Positions 14,888 to 24,222 are shown, counted from the stretch's first letter. The stretch: DNA of 64,000 nt from Dokdonella_A sp963775445 (GCA_963775445.1 CAVZIT010000004.1:1-64000), one strand, 5' to 3'. A program made the numbers and translations. The notes: generated from the sequence alone by a model not told the origin.

Positions 14888-15952
14888 GTGTCCCACACCG
14901 TCACCCTGCAAGCCAGCGGCAAACGTTTCACGGTCGAGGACGAGGAAACCGTGCTCGAAGCGGCGCGCCGTGCCGGGCTTGCGCTGCCGTATTCGTGCCT
15001 CGCGGGGGTCTGCGGCAGTTGCAAGGCCACGCTGATCGAAGGCACCTGCGACTATCCACGCAATCCGCCGAGCGCACTCAATGCGGCCGAGCAGACACGT
15101 CATCAGGTGTTGCTGTGCCAGGCCGTGCCGAGTAGCGATCTCGTCGTTGCAGCGCGCGAAGTTGCCTCGGTGGCGGATATTCCGCGGCGCGTGCTCTGCC
15201 TGACCCTGGTCGAGAAAAGCGTGTTGAGCGAGGACGTCGCGCGATTGGTCCTCACCTGCGATGCCGGCGAGCGCTTGCGCCGACTGCCGGGTCAGTACCT
15301 CGACGTGCTCTTGCCCGACGGGCGGCGACGCGCGTTCTCGATCGCCAATGCACCGGAGTCGCGGACGCATCGCGGCGCCGATGCGATCGAGTTGCACGTG
15401 CGCCACGTCGCGGGCGGCGGGTTCACCTCGTTCGTGTTCGACCAGCTCGAACCCGGCGCTCGCCTGACCGTGGAAGGGCCACTCGGAACCTTCGTGCCGC
15501 GTGAGGACAGCGAGCGACCGCTGTTGCTGATGGCCGGCGGTACCGGATTCGCGCCGATCAAGGCGTTGGCCGAGCACTTCCTCGAGCTGGGCACGCGCCG
15601 CCCGATCACGCTGTACTGGGGTGCACGCACGGCGGAGGAGTTGTATATGCGCGAGTTGCCCGAACGCTGGGCGCGCGAAACGCGCCTTCGCTTCGCGCCC
15701 GTCGTCTCGGATCCGGAATATGCCGGAAACCTGCGCGTCGGCCTGGTACACGAAGCGCTGCTCGAGGATCATCCGGAACTCTCCGCATTTGACATCTACA
15801 TGAGCGGGCCGCCGACCCTGATCGACGCCGGTCGCCGCGCATTCGTGCAGGCCGGATTGCCCGAGGAACGCCTGTTCTACGACTCGTTCGATTATGCACC
15901 CGACGTGCTCGCGCGCATCCTGCGCGGACGCGCGGGCATCCATGGTCTGTGA
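14888..15952 (+). CDS. 2Fe-2S ferredoxin / FAD oxidoreductase fusion (AscD-like)
   Basis: A 354-residue electron-transfer protein. Residues about 1-90 are a plant-type 2Fe-2S ferredoxin domain with cysteine ligands in CLAGVCGSC and VLLCQAV. Then come an FAD-binding barrel (RAFSIANAPE, the R-x-[FY]-[ST] box) and an NAD(P)-binding domain (LLMAGGTGFAPIKAL; IYMSGPPTLIDAGR) ending FYDSFDYA. The order matches CDP-6-deoxy-delta-3,4-glucoseen reductase and related phenol hydroxylase reductases. In Xanthomonadales a gene like this is often found without sugar genes, so the physiological partner is unknown. The start is GTG (14888); a longer in-frame extension upstream covers REP sequence and is not coding. 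Confidence 0.88.
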   Translation: MSHTVTLQASGKRFTVEDEETVLEAARRAGLALPYSCLAGVCGSCKATLIEGTCDYPRNPPSALNAAEQTRHQVLLCQAVPSSDLVVAAREVASVADIPRRVLCLTLVEKSVLSEDVARLVLTCDAGERLRRLPGQYLDVLLPDGRRRAFSIANAPESRTHRGADAIELHVRHVAGGGFTSFVFDQLEPGARLTVEGPLGTFVPREDSERPLLLMAGGTGFAPIKALAEHFLELGTRRPITLYWGARTAEELYMRELPERWARETRLRFAPVVSDPEYAGNLRVGLVHEALLEDHPELSAFDIYMSGPPTLIDAGRRAFVQAGLPEERLFYDSFDYAPDVLARILRGRAGIHGL

Positions 15953-16023
15953 CCGCCCCAACCTTCCTGCGAGGGAAACTGCAATTGCGGTCATGGCCTC
16001 GTGGGCGCTATCGTGAGCTGGAG

Positions 16024-16626
16024 ATGAAGACCCGACTATTCGCCCGATCCATGGTGCGGCAGCTCTTTCATGCAGGCCTCATTGGCTTGCTGCTTTGTGC
16101 GAGCCCGGCGGCGCTCGCGCTGCGCTGCGGCAGCAACGTCGTCAGCCGCGGATTGCAGGATTTCCAGGTGCGCGCACGTTGCGGCGATCCATTCTGGTCC
16201 GACAGCTACTACGCGGTCGATGTGCTCGGCGCCAACGGGCCGATCGAGCGGCAGATCGAAGTGCAGTACGACGTGTGGTACTACAACTTCGGCCCGCGAA
16301 ACCTGATGCGGCGCCTGGTGTTTCGCGACGGTGTGCTGGAGCGTGAGGAAACGCTCGGCTATGGCGTCAACGCGATCGGCGAGGATTGCGACAGCAATCG
16401 GGATTACAGGAATCTGACTGCCGGCGAGCTCGTCGCTCGTTGCGGCGAGCCGGCATCGCGGCGCAGCCACGAGGACACTCTCGTCCAGCGACCGAATCGC
16501 GGCATCGCGCGTTACCGCGATCAGCGCCGCGAAGACTGGATCTACGATTTCGGCGCGCGCGACTACGTGCGCGTCATGCATCTCGTGGATGGGCGCGTGG
16601 TGGGCATCGACCGATTGCGGCGCTGA
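16024..16626 (+). CDS. DUF2845 family exported protein
   Basis: A 200-residue protein with an N-terminal signal segment (FHAGLIGLLLCASPAALA, cleavage probably after ALA). The mature part has two related units, LRCGSNVVSRGLQDFQVRAR-C-GDP and NLTAGELVARCGEPASRR, each followed by a WxYxFGxR segment (VWYYNFGPRNLMRRLVF; DWIYDFGARDYVRVMHL), as in DUF2845. The function of the family is unknown; location is periplasmic by inference. It is 71 bp downstream of the reductase on the same strand, and could be in its transcript. Confidence 0.82.
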   Translation: MKTRLFARSMVRQLFHAGLIGLLLCASPAALALRCGSNVVSRGLQDFQVRARCGDPFWSDSYYAVDVLGANGPIERQIEVQYDVWYYNFGPRNLMRRLVFRDGVLEREETLGYGVNAIGEDCDSNRDYRNLTAGELVARCGEPASRRSHEDTLVQRPNRGIARYRDQRREDWIYDFGARDYVRVMHLVDGRVVGIDRLRR

Positions 16627-16844
16627 CAGCGGCTCCAACTTGTCGCACGACCTTCGCTCGCAAGCCGGGGCAGCACGTTCATGGACTGACGCTCGCACGA
16701 ACAGGCGCGAACCGAGAAGTTGTCGTAGCGCGCAATCGCATGAGTCGGACTCGGCTCACGTCAGCTCGCGCGGAAAGATCCGCTCTTGTCGCGTCCGGAT
16801 TTCCTTTTCCTGCGCAGTCCCCCGTGAGCCGGTTCCTGTGAGGC

Positions 16845-18101
16845 TCATTCCGAAAGGCGCGGCACACCGTGGGCGTCTCGTTCCTCGAACACCAGCGCAT
16901 GGGTATCGAGGGCCGCGTCTTCGCGCTGATCCGGTACGGGCGTGGTCGCCTCGTCCCTTGTCGCACGCAGCGCGTTGGCGTAGCAAACGCTCGCGGCAGC
17001 GTCTTCGCCCTGGCCGTGGCGACAATCGCCGAGGAGTTCCCACGCCGCGGCCGATTCGTCCACACCGAGCGCGCGCCGCAGATACTTCTCGGCGCTGATC
17101 CATAACGACTGATCGCGGCACATGCGCCCGAGCGCAACCAGCAGCGGCGCACTGTTGGGCGCCCGCTCGAGCCAGCCCTCGGCCTTGCGCGTGCGTTCCG
17201 CCAACTGGCCGGGCCCGAGCCTGGCGTAAACGCGAGCGAGATCGTCGTTGAAATCGCGCCGCTGCACGGCTTCGATGGCGGCCATTGCCTCGCTCGATCG
17301 ACCCAGCGCGCTCGCACGCAGGGCATACGCTTGGACCAAACGCGGCTGCCGGCGCTGGCTCCGGCTCAACGAGCTCCAGCGCGCTTCGAGGGCATCGACG
17401 TCGGCGGCGCCCGCCAATGCCGCGGAAAACACCCGGGCCTCGAGCGCGTGTTGGGCATCAGGCCCCAGCATCTGGCTGCGCGCGAGCGGCGCCAGTGCAC
17501 CAACGGCAGCCTCGTTGTCGCCTGAGATCAATGCGGCTTCGATCAGCATGCGCCAGCCTCTCGGCGCCAGCGTGCCGCTGGCCGCTGCGGGCTTCAACAG
17601 CTCAAGCGCCTGGGCGGATTGACCATCATCGATGAAGAATTGCGCGCGCGACGCAAGCGCTGCGGGCGACGCGTGTTCCGCTGCCGCGATGAGGATTTCA
17701 TCGGCTCGCGCGGATGCGCCGCGTGCACGCGCCGCGTATGCCTGCGCCAACAGCGCGGGTGCGCGTACCGGTTCGTGACGTGCGGCTTTGGCTAGATCGG
17801 TTTCGGCCTGCGCGTAGCGTCCCTCGGCAAATGCCGTGACGCCAGCGGCAAGGCGATCGCGCCCGCGACTGTGCGCCGCGCGCCTCAAGGCGTTGCTGGG
17901 CCATCGCGCAAGACGCCAAAGCAACGACAACAAGGCCCAAACGACGAGCAGACAGACCAGCGCGAAAGCGACGCTGGTTTCGATCGAGACGCCGCGCAAC
18001 CGCACCAACACGTATCCGGGGTCGGCAGCGAGCCAGTGCCATCCGAACGCCGCCGCAACGGCCACCGCGAGCAACAGCAGGATGGCGATCCATATCCTCA
18101 C
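16845..18101 (-). CDS. hemY: HemY, heme-biosynthesis-associated inner-membrane TPR protein
   Basis: A 418-residue protein with two N-terminal membrane segments (IWIAILLLLAVAVAAAFGWH and SVAFALVCLLVVWALLSLLW), the linking GYVLVRLRGVSIETS typical of the HemY N-domain, then TPR-like helices to the C-terminus. It belongs to the HemY_N family, encoded with hemC/D/X and thought to help late heme synthesis; it is unrelated to protoporphyrinogen oxidase. The start is GTG at 18101, overlapping the hemX stop (GTGA), so the pair is translationally coupled; the frame continues upstream only as a shadow of hemX. Confidence 0.88.
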   Translation of the reverse strand: MRIWIAILLLLAVAVAAAFGWHWLAADPGYVLVRLRGVSIETSVAFALVCLLVVWALLSLLWRLARWPSNALRRAAHSRGRDRLAAGVTAFAEGRYAQAETDLAKAARHEPVRAPALLAQAYAARARGASARADEILIAAAEHASPAALASRAQFFIDDGQSAQALELLKPAAASGTLAPRGWRMLIEAALISGDNEAAVGALAPLARSQMLGPDAQHALEARVFSAALAGAADVDALEARWSSLSRSQRRQPRLVQAYALRASALGRSSEAMAAIEAVQRRDFNDDLARVYARLGPGQLAERTRKAEGWLERAPNSAPLLVALGRMCRDQSLWISAEKYLRRALGVDESAAAWELLGDCRHGQGEDAAASVCYANALRATRDEATTPVPDQREDAALDTHALVFEERDAHGVPRLSE

Positions 18102-19273
18102 CGGCCGGATCCGCTGCCATGGTCGCCGGCTGAGGGAGTGCCGGTCGCGGGCGGCTTGTGCTCGTCGGTGCCGGCGGGCGGCGGCGAGATCGGAGCACCG
18201 CGCGACAGCGCATGCGTTGCGCGCAGGTTGCGCAGTTCCTTGAGCGCGCTGCCGAGCTCCGGCAACGCGGGCGACAACGGGGTGCGAGCAAGTCGGTCGA
18301 CTTCGGCCAGCGCCGTGCCGACCTTGGCGGAGCCCGGATCGAATGCGGACGACAATTCCGCACGAACGCGGCCTAGCGCCGCGTTCCATGCCTGCGGATC
18401 GCGCGCGAGCAGGGCTGCTTCCGCGGCACGCAGGTCGATCGTGGCGAAATCGCGCGCAAGGACGGCATCGCGTTGGTCTGTCGCGACCGCCGGTTCGTGT
18501 CCGATTCGCACGAACTGGTGCAACAGCTGCATGAGTCGCGATTGGTCGGCGGCGACGGGCGCGGCGACAGCGTGCGCCTTCAATGGCAGATCCCTGAGCA
18601 TTGCGCGCACGCGCTCGAGCGCGTCGAGCGTCGCCTGGGTCTGCAGCGGCTTGGCCTGCATCAGCAACTGGATTTCCGCATCTATGGTTTGGCGCACCGA
18701 GGCAAATACGGGATCCTCAGCCGATGCGAGAGCGCTGTCCGCCAGACGATAGGCGGCCAACGCGGTGCTCGCGTCGTGGAACAGCGCAAGACGTTCCGCG
18801 CCGAGTTGCAACAGGAATTCGGCCTCGTTCGAGGCCATTGCATCGCGGCCGCTCAGCCGTTGTTCCGCGAGGTTGCCGATCGCATCCTCCAGATGGCGCG
18901 AGCGATCGGTCAGGCTGAGCAGCTCCTCGTGCACGCTGTTGTTGACGCTGTCGGCATCGTTCATGCGCGCGCGTTGCGTCGCGAGATCGCGGTTGAGCTT
19001 TGCCTGAGTCGCCGCGAGCTGATCGAGGCGATCGCCGAGGCTCGCTCTCACGGCAGAGGCCGCACTTGCTCCGATGCGCTCGCGGGTCATCTCGCGCCAC
19101 AACGCGTATCCGGCGACGGCAAGCGCAAGCAGCGCGACGAGCAGCGCCAGCGCGCCTCCCCGTCGGCGCACTCCGGGCGTCGCCGGCTCCGGCGCCGCTG
19201 TTCGCAAATCCTCGGGTTCGGATGTGGCCGCCACCGGGAATTCGGACCCCGTTCCTTCAGGTTCTTCGCTCAT
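18098..19273 (-). CDS. hemX: HemX, uroporphyrinogen-operon membrane protein
   Basis: A 391-residue protein with a short cytoplasmic N-terminus, one membrane segment (GALALLVALLALAVAGYALW), a coiled-coil-rich region (RLDQLAATQAKLNRDLATQR) and the HemX core (ASNEAEFLLQLGAERLALFH; YRLADSALASAEDPVFASVR). Homologues are often named uroporphyrinogen-III C-methyltransferase because in some proteins this domain is fused to one, but no methyltransferase domain is present here. It ends in a Pro-rich tail. It lies between hemD (117 bp upstream) and hemY (4-bp overlap). Confidence 0.88.
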   Translation of the reverse strand: MSEEPEGTGSEFPVAATSEPEDLRTAAPEPATPGVRRRGGALALLVALLALAVAGYALWREMTRERIGASAASAVRASLGDRLDQLAATQAKLNRDLATQRARMNDADSVNNSVHEELLSLTDRSRHLEDAIGNLAEQRLSGRDAMASNEAEFLLQLGAERLALFHDASTALAAYRLADSALASAEDPVFASVRQTIDAEIQLLMQAKPLQTQATLDALERVRAMLRDLPLKAHAVAAPVAADQSRLMQLLHQFVRIGHEPAVATDQRDAVLARDFATIDLRAAEAALLARDPQAWNAALGRVRAELSSAFDPGSAKVGTALAEVDRLARTPLSPALPELGSALKELRNLRATHALSRGAPISPPPAGTDEHKPPATGTPSAGDHGSGSGR

Positions 19274-19390
19274 GTCCCCATGCTAGCTGAAACTGGAAAA
19301 GATTCCGCGAGGATGTCCGTATTTTTGGCTTTGAATCGAATCTCACGTGCGCGGGTTTCCCGCAGTGGGCGGATGCCAGCCACTATCGCT

Positions 19391-20182
19391 TCAAAGACGA
19401 TGCCGGGCGAGGGCGGCGATGCCGGCGCCGAGCAAATCGCGCGGAGCCGCCGAGCGCGCTACGACAATCGTTTCGAATCCATGCACGCGCGCCGCCGCAA
19501 GCAACCGGGCACTGCTGACGACAAGCGTCTGGTGCTGCAGGCGCAACAGCAGGTTGCGCGGCAATGCGGCAGCAAGATTGACCAGCGCTTCGCCGCTGGA
19601 GAGCAGCATGACCAGCGGCGTCGGCGCCATCGCCAGCGCATCGAAATGCCGCCGCGTCAGCTGCGGTGGCGCGCGCCGGTACACATGGATGCGCTCGACG
19701 TGCGCACGCCTGCGCTGCAGTTCGGCGCCGACTACTCCACGCCCGCCCGGCGCCGAGATCAGCGCAATCTTCCGCCCACGCACATGTGCGAGTCCGGGCA
19801 GGTCGAGCAGTCCTTCGCTGTTCTGGCGATCATGCGGCGCGACGGATTCGATTCCGCGTCGGCGAAGCGCGCGGCACGTTCCGCTGCCGATCGCGAATAC
19901 CTGGGCACGGCGCGGGATCCGCAATGTCGGCAACAGGCGAAAAGCAAAGCGCACCGCGGCCGGACTGGTGAAGATCCAGTCGTCCGCCACGCGGCTTCGC
20001 CGCAGCCGATCCCGCACGGTGTCGGCATCGCCGGCGACTCGCAGACAGGATCCCGGCAAAGCGACCGCCACGCCGCCGAGCGAGCGCACGCGCGCCACGA
20101 GACCGGCCGACTGGCCGGCCGGCCGCGTCACCACGACGGCGGCCCCAGCAAGTGGCAGCGTGTTGGCGGGAGTGGACGTCAC
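19391..20182 (-). CDS. hemD: Uroporphyrinogen-III synthase
   Basis: A 263-residue HemD that closes and inverts ring D of hydroxymethylbilane to uroporphyrinogen III, the branch point to heme and siroheme. The family is diverged but recognisable: VVVTRPAGQSAGLVARVRSL at the N-terminus, WIFTSPAAVRFAFRLL, QVFAIGSGTCRALRRRGI, and ALVNLAAALP in the second lobe. The frame opens with a TTG at 20218, but a TATGAT -10-like box sits only 4 bp before it, so I prefer the GTG at 20182. It is the first gene of hemD-hemX-hemY, read divergently from the thioesterase at 20288. Confidence 0.85.
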   Translation of the reverse strand: MTSTPANTLPLAGAAVVVTRPAGQSAGLVARVRSLGGVAVALPGSCLRVAGDADTVRDRLRRSRVADDWIFTSPAAVRFAFRLLPTLRIPRRAQVFAIGSGTCRALRRRGIESVAPHDRQNSEGLLDLPGLAHVRGRKIALISAPGGRGVVGAELQRRRAHVERIHVYRRAPPQLTRRHFDALAMAPTPLVMLLSSGEALVNLAAALPRNLLLRLQHQTLVVSSARLLAAARVHGFETIVVARSAAPRDLLGAGIAALARHRL

Positions 20183-20287
20183 GGGCGCAGTGCCTGCACG
20201 ATGAAGGGGTGTTGCCAATGATCATACGCCGGGCGCGCAGGACAACCTGGCACTTGCCCGAAAACTTCCACGGACGCGATCGATGCG

Positions 20288-20782
20288 ATGAACATCAGCC
20301 GGCGCTTCTCACCTGACGTCGTGGCGTGCGCACGTTTGTGCGCTGCGCTCGAGCGTTCGATCCTGGCGGACATTCCGCTTGCGCGCACCATGCAACTTCG
20401 CGCCCGGCGGTACGATGGCGATCGACTGGTCTTCTCAGCGGCTCTTGCGCCGAACATCAACGACAAGGGCTGCGCGTTCGGTGGCAGCCTGACCAGCCTC
20501 ATGACGCTGGTCGGCTGGGGTTTGGTCAAGCTTGCGCTGAATGCGAACGGCCGCGAGTGCGATCTCTACGTCCGCGACAGCCACGTGCGCTATCTTGCTC
20601 CGGTCTGGCAGGATTTCGAGGCCGTGGCAGTGCTGGGCAAAGAGCAATCGTTTGCAGCGCTGTTCGACGCGTTCGATGCGCATGGCAAGGCCGGCATCGA
20701 GGTGCGCTGCCATGTGCCGCTTGCCGACGGCGGCGAAGCGGCGACGCTCGAGGCACGCTTCGTTGCGATCGCGCGGCGCTGA
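20288..20782 (+). CDS. YiiD C-terminal-type thioesterase domain protein
   Basis: A 164-residue hotdog-fold protein resembling the C-terminal putative thioesterase domain of YiiD: NDKGCAFGGSLTSLMTLVGW is the diagnostic segment, followed by DLYVRDSHVRYLAPV and a beta-rich end. Here the domain stands alone, without the acetyltransferase half of YiiD. The substrate is unknown. It is divergent from hemD with 105 bp between the starts and heads a possible transcript with the lipoprotein gene 41 bp downstream. Confidence 0.82.
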   Translation: MNISRRFSPDVVACARLCAALERSILADIPLARTMQLRARRYDGDRLVFSAALAPNINDKGCAFGGSLTSLMTLVGWGLVKLALNANGRECDLYVRDSHVRYLAPVWQDFEAVAVLGKEQSFAALFDAFDAHGKAGIEVRCHVPLADGGEAATLEARFVAIARR

Positions 20783-20823
20783 CGCGATCCTGCGGATGCG
20801 GCACAATCGACATTGGAGGGCCC

Positions 20824-21246
20824 ATGCATCGACCGATCTTTGCCACTGTCATGCTGTTGACCGCCACGCTCGCTGCGTGCGCGACGACGTCCACGCAGTC
20901 GCGCGAGACCTTGCTCGACAATACCCTCGAGTCCTACGCGGCAACGTTGCGCTGGGGAAATTTCGCGGATGCGCGCCAGTTCCTCGCGCCGAAATATCGC
21001 AAGGCCCATCCGTTGTCGCCTCTCGATCTGGCACGTTATCGCCAGGTACAGGTGAGCTGGTACCACGACTCGCCCGCGGTGCCGGTGAACGCAATGGAGG
21101 TGACCCAGACCGTCGAAATCGGCCTGGTCAATGTCAACACGCAGGCGGCGCGCAGCATCGTCGACCACCAGGTCTGGCGCTACGACGAGGCAGCAAAACA
21201 TTGGTGGTTGATGTCGGGGCTACCCGATATCACCCATCATGAGTGA
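20824..21246 (+). CDS. Small lipoprotein of unknown function
   Basis: A 140-residue protein starting MHRPIFATVMLLTATLAACA, a lipoprotein signal peptide with lipobox LAAC. The mature part has an NTF2-like feel: TLESYAATLRWGNFADARQF, LARYRQVQVSWY, then a beta-rich end WRYDEAAKHWWLMSGLP. Similar proteins occur in Xanthomonadales without known function. The start is 41 bp after the thioesterase stop and has a GGAGG ribosome binding site (ATTGGAGGGCCC). Probably sits in an envelope membrane facing the periplasm. Confidence 0.8.
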   Translation: MHRPIFATVMLLTATLAACATTSTQSRETLLDNTLESYAATLRWGNFADARQFLAPKYRKAHPLSPLDLARYRQVQVSWYHDSPAVPVNAMEVTQTVEIGLVNVNTQAARSIVDHQVWRYDEAAKHWWLMSGLPDITHHE

Positions 21247-21355
21247 CGGAAGGACCCACTCCCCGAGCGCACGATGTCCGTTGCTTTGCTCTTCGAGGCG
21301 CACTCCCGGATAATCCGGCGCCTCGCGCGAGCTCCCTCTCCAATCGCACAAACGC

Positions 21356-21802
21356 ATGTCGGATATTCTCCAGCGCCTGCCGGAATTCCTTGGCAATCAT
21401 CTTTATCTCGCGCTTGGCTTCGCGATCGTCCTGACCGCACTGATCGTGGTCGAGGGCCAGCGCTTCTTTCGCGGTTACAAATCGTTGACGCCGGGCGGCC
21501 TCACGCTGCTGATCAATCGCGACAACGCACTGGTCATCGACATGTCGCCGCTGCAGGACTACGAGAAAGGCCATATCCCGGGCGCACGGCATATCGCCCC
21601 GGGCCAGTTCGACCCGGAGAACAAGGAACTTGCCAAGGCCAGGGATTTGGCTGTTGCGGTGTACTGCCGCACCGGGCAGTCGTCCAGCCAGGCTGCGCAG
21701 CGCCTGGTCAAGGCCGGCTTCACGCGGGTCAGCTGGCTCGACGGCGGCCTAAAGGCCTGGACCGATGCCCAATTGCCGCTCGCAAGGAAGCGCGGCTCAT
21801 AA
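21356..21802 (+). CDS. Membrane-anchored rhodanese-like protein (YibN-type)
   Basis: A 148-residue protein with one N-terminal membrane segment (HLYLALGFAIVLTALIVVEG) followed by a single rhodanese domain: NALVIDMSPLQDYEKGHIPG, then the active-site loop AVYCRTGQSSSQAA with the catalytic Cys, and FTRVSWLDGGLKAW. It matches YibN of enterobacteria, also encoded just before secB. Sulphur transfer or thiol handling at the membrane is inferred. It lies 119 bp upstream of secB. Confidence 0.92.
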   Translation: MSDILQRLPEFLGNHLYLALGFAIVLTALIVVEGQRFFRGYKSLTPGGLTLLINRDNALVIDMSPLQDYEKGHIPGARHIAPGQFDPENKELAKARDLAVAVYCRTGQSSSQAAQRLVKAGFTRVSWLDGGLKAWTDAQLPLARKRGS

Positions 21803-21921
21803 ACATTCGTGGGGCCGAGTCGCGCCCTTGCGGGGTTGCGCGGGGCCACGTGGGGTGCGCTGGTCGGCGCGGCATGGGATAATTCTCGCCCTTTTTGGAA
21901 TCCGATCGGAGCAGTAATCTC

Positions 21922-22425
21922 ATGGCAGAAACCACCAACGGCACGGGTAATGGGCATGCCCAGGCCGCGGATCAGGCGCAACTCAATCTGCAGCGCATCT
22001 ACGCCAAGGACGTGTCGTTCGAGGCGCCGTCCGCGCCGCAGATATTCCAGCAGCAGGCTCAGCCGAATGTCGAATTGAATCTGACCCAGCGCGTTACGCA
22101 GGTCGGTGAATCCGCCTACGAGGTCGTGCTTAGCGTGACGGCGACCTGCAAGATCGAAGACAAGACGGCTTATCTCGCCGAGGTGCATCAGGCCGGCATA
22201 TTCGGTCTCACCGGATTCGACGACAAAGCGCGCGAGGCGGTGCTGTCGACGTATTGTCCGAACGTGCTGTTTCCGTACGCACGCCAGCTGATCTCCGATC
22301 TGGTGCAGAACGGCGGCTTCCCGCCATTCTTCCTGCAACCGATCAACTTCGAAAGTCTGTACCAGGACCAGCTGCGCCGCCGCGCCGCGGCAGCCGAGCA
22401 GCCCGGCGAAGGTGCCAGCGCCTGA
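21922..22425 (+). CDS. secB: Protein-export chaperone SecB
   Basis: A 167-residue tetrameric chaperone that holds preproteins unfolded and hands them to SecA. The core is typical: LQRIYAKDVSFEAPSAPQIF, NLTQRVTQVGESAYEVVLSV, YLAEVHQAGIFGLTGF, and NVLFPYARQLISDLVQNGGF-P-P. A low-complexity N-terminal extension (AETTNGTGNGHAQAA) and an Ala-rich tail flank it. The start at 21922 is preferred to a frame start 27 bp earlier. A GGATAAT box at 21875-21881 could be the -10 of its promoter. gpsA begins 4 bp after its stop, a conserved secB-gpsA pairing. Confidence 0.97.
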   Translation: MAETTNGTGNGHAQAADQAQLNLQRIYAKDVSFEAPSAPQIFQQQAQPNVELNLTQRVTQVGESAYEVVLSVTATCKIEDKTAYLAEVHQAGIFGLTGFDDKAREAVLSTYCPNVLFPYARQLISDLVQNGGFPPFFLQPINFESLYQDQLRRRAAAAEQPGEGASA

Positions 22426-22429
22426 ACCG

Positions 22430-23428
22430 ATGATTGGCGCGCCGGTTGCGGTACTCGGCGCCGGTTCCTGGGGAACCGCGCTGGCCGTACTCCTTGCGCG
22501 TCGCGGCATAAGGACAACCTTGTGGGCTCGCGCGGCGCAGGCGGTCGTCGACATGGCGAGCGACCGCTGCAATGCGCGCTATCTTCCGATGCTCGCCTTT
22601 CCCGAGGCCCTGCAACTGTCGGGGGCGCTCGAACCCACCGTGCGCGACGCCGCCACGGTATTGATCGCAGTGCCGAGTCATGCGTTTCGCACCGTTCTCG
22701 ATGACGCCACGCCCTGGGTTGCACCGGGGGCGGGTATTGCCTGGGCGACCAAGGGTTTCGATCCCGAAAGCGGTCGCTTTCTGCACGAACTCGTCGCCGA
22801 ACGTCTGCCCGACCACGCCTCGGCGATTCTGACCGGCCCATCGTTTGCGCGCGAGGTTGCCTGCGGCCTGCCAAGCGCGATCACCGTGCATTCAAGTGAT
22901 GCGGCATTCGCGCACCATCTTGCCTCCCTTCTGCACGCGCCGACTTTTCGCGCCTACACAGGCACCGACGTGATCGGCGCCGAACTCGGCGGTGCGATGA
23001 AAAACGTGCTAGCGGTCGCGACCGGCGTTGCCGACGGGATGCAACTCGGACTCAACGCGCGTGCAGGCCTCATCACGCGCGGCATGGCCGAGATGCTGCG
23101 ACTAGGAGCCGCGCTCGGTGCACAGCCGGAAACGTTGATGGGACTCGCCGGCCTCGGCGATCTGGTGCTGACTGCAACCGGCGATCTCTCGCGCAATCGC
23201 CGCCTCGGCCTGAGCCTCGGTCGTGGCGAACCGCTGTCCGCCTCGCTGGCCGATATCGGTCAGGTCGTCGAGAGCGTGCAGACCGTCGACACCGTAATGA
23301 AACTCGCGGCGCGCGCAAACGTGGAACTTCCGATCAGCTCGCTGGTGCAACGCGTGTTGCACGAGGAGATCACGCCGGAGCAAGCCATGCATCTGTTGAT
23401 CGAACGCGAACAGAAATCGGAATATTGA
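22430..23428 (+). CDS. gpsA: Glycerol-3-phosphate dehydrogenase [NAD(P)+]
   Basis: A 332-residue cytosolic enzyme that reduces dihydroxyacetone phosphate to sn-glycerol-3-phosphate, the backbone for phospholipids. The Rossmann motif is VAVLGAGSWGTALAVLLARR. GPSFAREVACGLPSAITV, GGAMKNVLAVATGVADGMQL (catalytic Lys), LTATGDLSRNRRLG and a C-terminal helix all fit GpsA. The ATG at 22430 lies 4 bp after the secB stop; a GTG 18 bp upstream inside secB is possible but less likely. It forms the secB-gpsA unit. Confidence 0.97.
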   Translation: MIGAPVAVLGAGSWGTALAVLLARRGIRTTLWARAAQAVVDMASDRCNARYLPMLAFPEALQLSGALEPTVRDAATVLIAVPSHAFRTVLDDATPWVAPGAGIAWATKGFDPESGRFLHELVAERLPDHASAILTGPSFAREVACGLPSAITVHSSDAAFAHHLASLLHAPTFRAYTGTDVIGAELGGAMKNVLAVATGVADGMQLGLNARAGLITRGMAEMLRLGAALGAQPETLMGLAGLGDLVLTATGDLSRNRRLGLSLGRGEPLSASLADIGQVVESVQTVDTVMKLAARANVELPISSLVQRVLHEEITPEQAMHLLIEREQKSEY

Positions 23429-23721
23429 TGGCGCTGCCAACTATCGATGCGAAACGCTTCGGCGAACGATTCGGTCGCAGGCAGGAAGCACAGGCATCTT
23501 GCGAGAATGCGGCACTCGTGTTGAGCGTGCGTCCTGCCCACGCGTGACGTCGCTCTCGTTTGTTGGTCGGCGTTGCACGACGGTTCGCTTCGCTCGCTCC
23601 ATGCGCCGTTCCGTGCCCGCTCCGCGCGTCGCCGAGGCGTGCGAAACCCCGGCGAAGTCGTTGCATCGACCGGGGCAAGCCAAACACCGATAAAACCTCC
23701 GAAAGGCGAGCCGCCTCGCGG
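23429..23721. other. Intergenic region between convergent gpsA and trmL
   Basis: No gene is seen in these 293 bp. The sequence is GC-rich with runs such as GGTTCGCTTCGCTCGCTCC, vaguely like the non-coding stretch at 55.7 kb, and a short CCCCGG/CCGGGG inverted repeat near 23650-23676. Since both neighbours end here, it must contain their transcript ends, but no clear terminator with a T-run is visible. Confidence 0.5.
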
Positions 23722-24222
23722 CTACTGGCACGCGCCAGTAAACCCCATCTGCCGCCAGGCCTCGAACACCGTTACGGCGACCGCGTTGGAAAGATTCAGG
23801 CTGCGGCTGCCCTCGCGCATCGGCAGCCGCAGCCGCTGCTGCGCGGGGAGCGCATCCAGCACGGCTTGCGGCAAGCCGCGAGTCTCGGGACCAAACAGCA
23901 ACGCATCGTTGGCGGTGTAGGCGACATCGTCGTAGCGCCTCGTTCCGCGTGTCGAAAACGCAAACAGGCGCGCCAGCGCGACGTCGGCGACGAACGCCTC
24001 GAGGTTTTGGTGGACCGATATATCGGCAAACTCCCGGTAATCGAGGCCCGCTCGCCGCAGCTTGGCGTGATCGAGATCGAAGCCGAGTGGACGGATCAGG
24101 TGCAGTGCTGCGCCGGTGTTGGCACAAAGGCGGATGACGTTACCGGTGTTCGGTGGAATCTCCGGCTCCAGCAAGACCACATGGAGCGATGGAGGTTGCA
24201 GCAGGCCGGCGCCCGGCGTCAC
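23722..24222 (-). CDS. trmL: tRNA (cytidine/uridine-34-2'-O)-methyltransferase TrmL
   Basis: A 166-residue SPOUT-class methyltransferase that adds a 2'-O-methyl group to the wobble base of tRNA-Leu isoacceptors. Trefoil-knot motifs are EPEIPPNTGNVIRLCANTGA (motif 1), LLFGPETRGLP (motif 2) and SLNLSNAVAVTVFEAW (motif 3). Start is GTG at 24222, overlapping the stop of the upstream small gene by 4 bp (GTGA). A short N-terminal extension before SLHVVLLEPE is unusual but harmless. Length is typical. Confidence 0.93.
   Translation of the reverse strand: MTPGAGLLQPPSLHVVLLEPEIPPNTGNVIRLCANTGAALHLIRPLGFDLDHAKLRRAGLDYREFADISVHQNLEAFVADVALARLFAFSTRGTRRYDDVAYTANDALLFGPETRGLPQAVLDALPAQQRLRLPMREGSRSLNLSNAVAVTVFEAWRQMGFTGACQ

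Noticed and set aside
18473..20221. 582-codon plus-strand frame across hemX and hemD
   Set aside because: Antisense to two recognisable genes, with Arg/Gln-rich composition and no domain. It is a GC-driven shadow.
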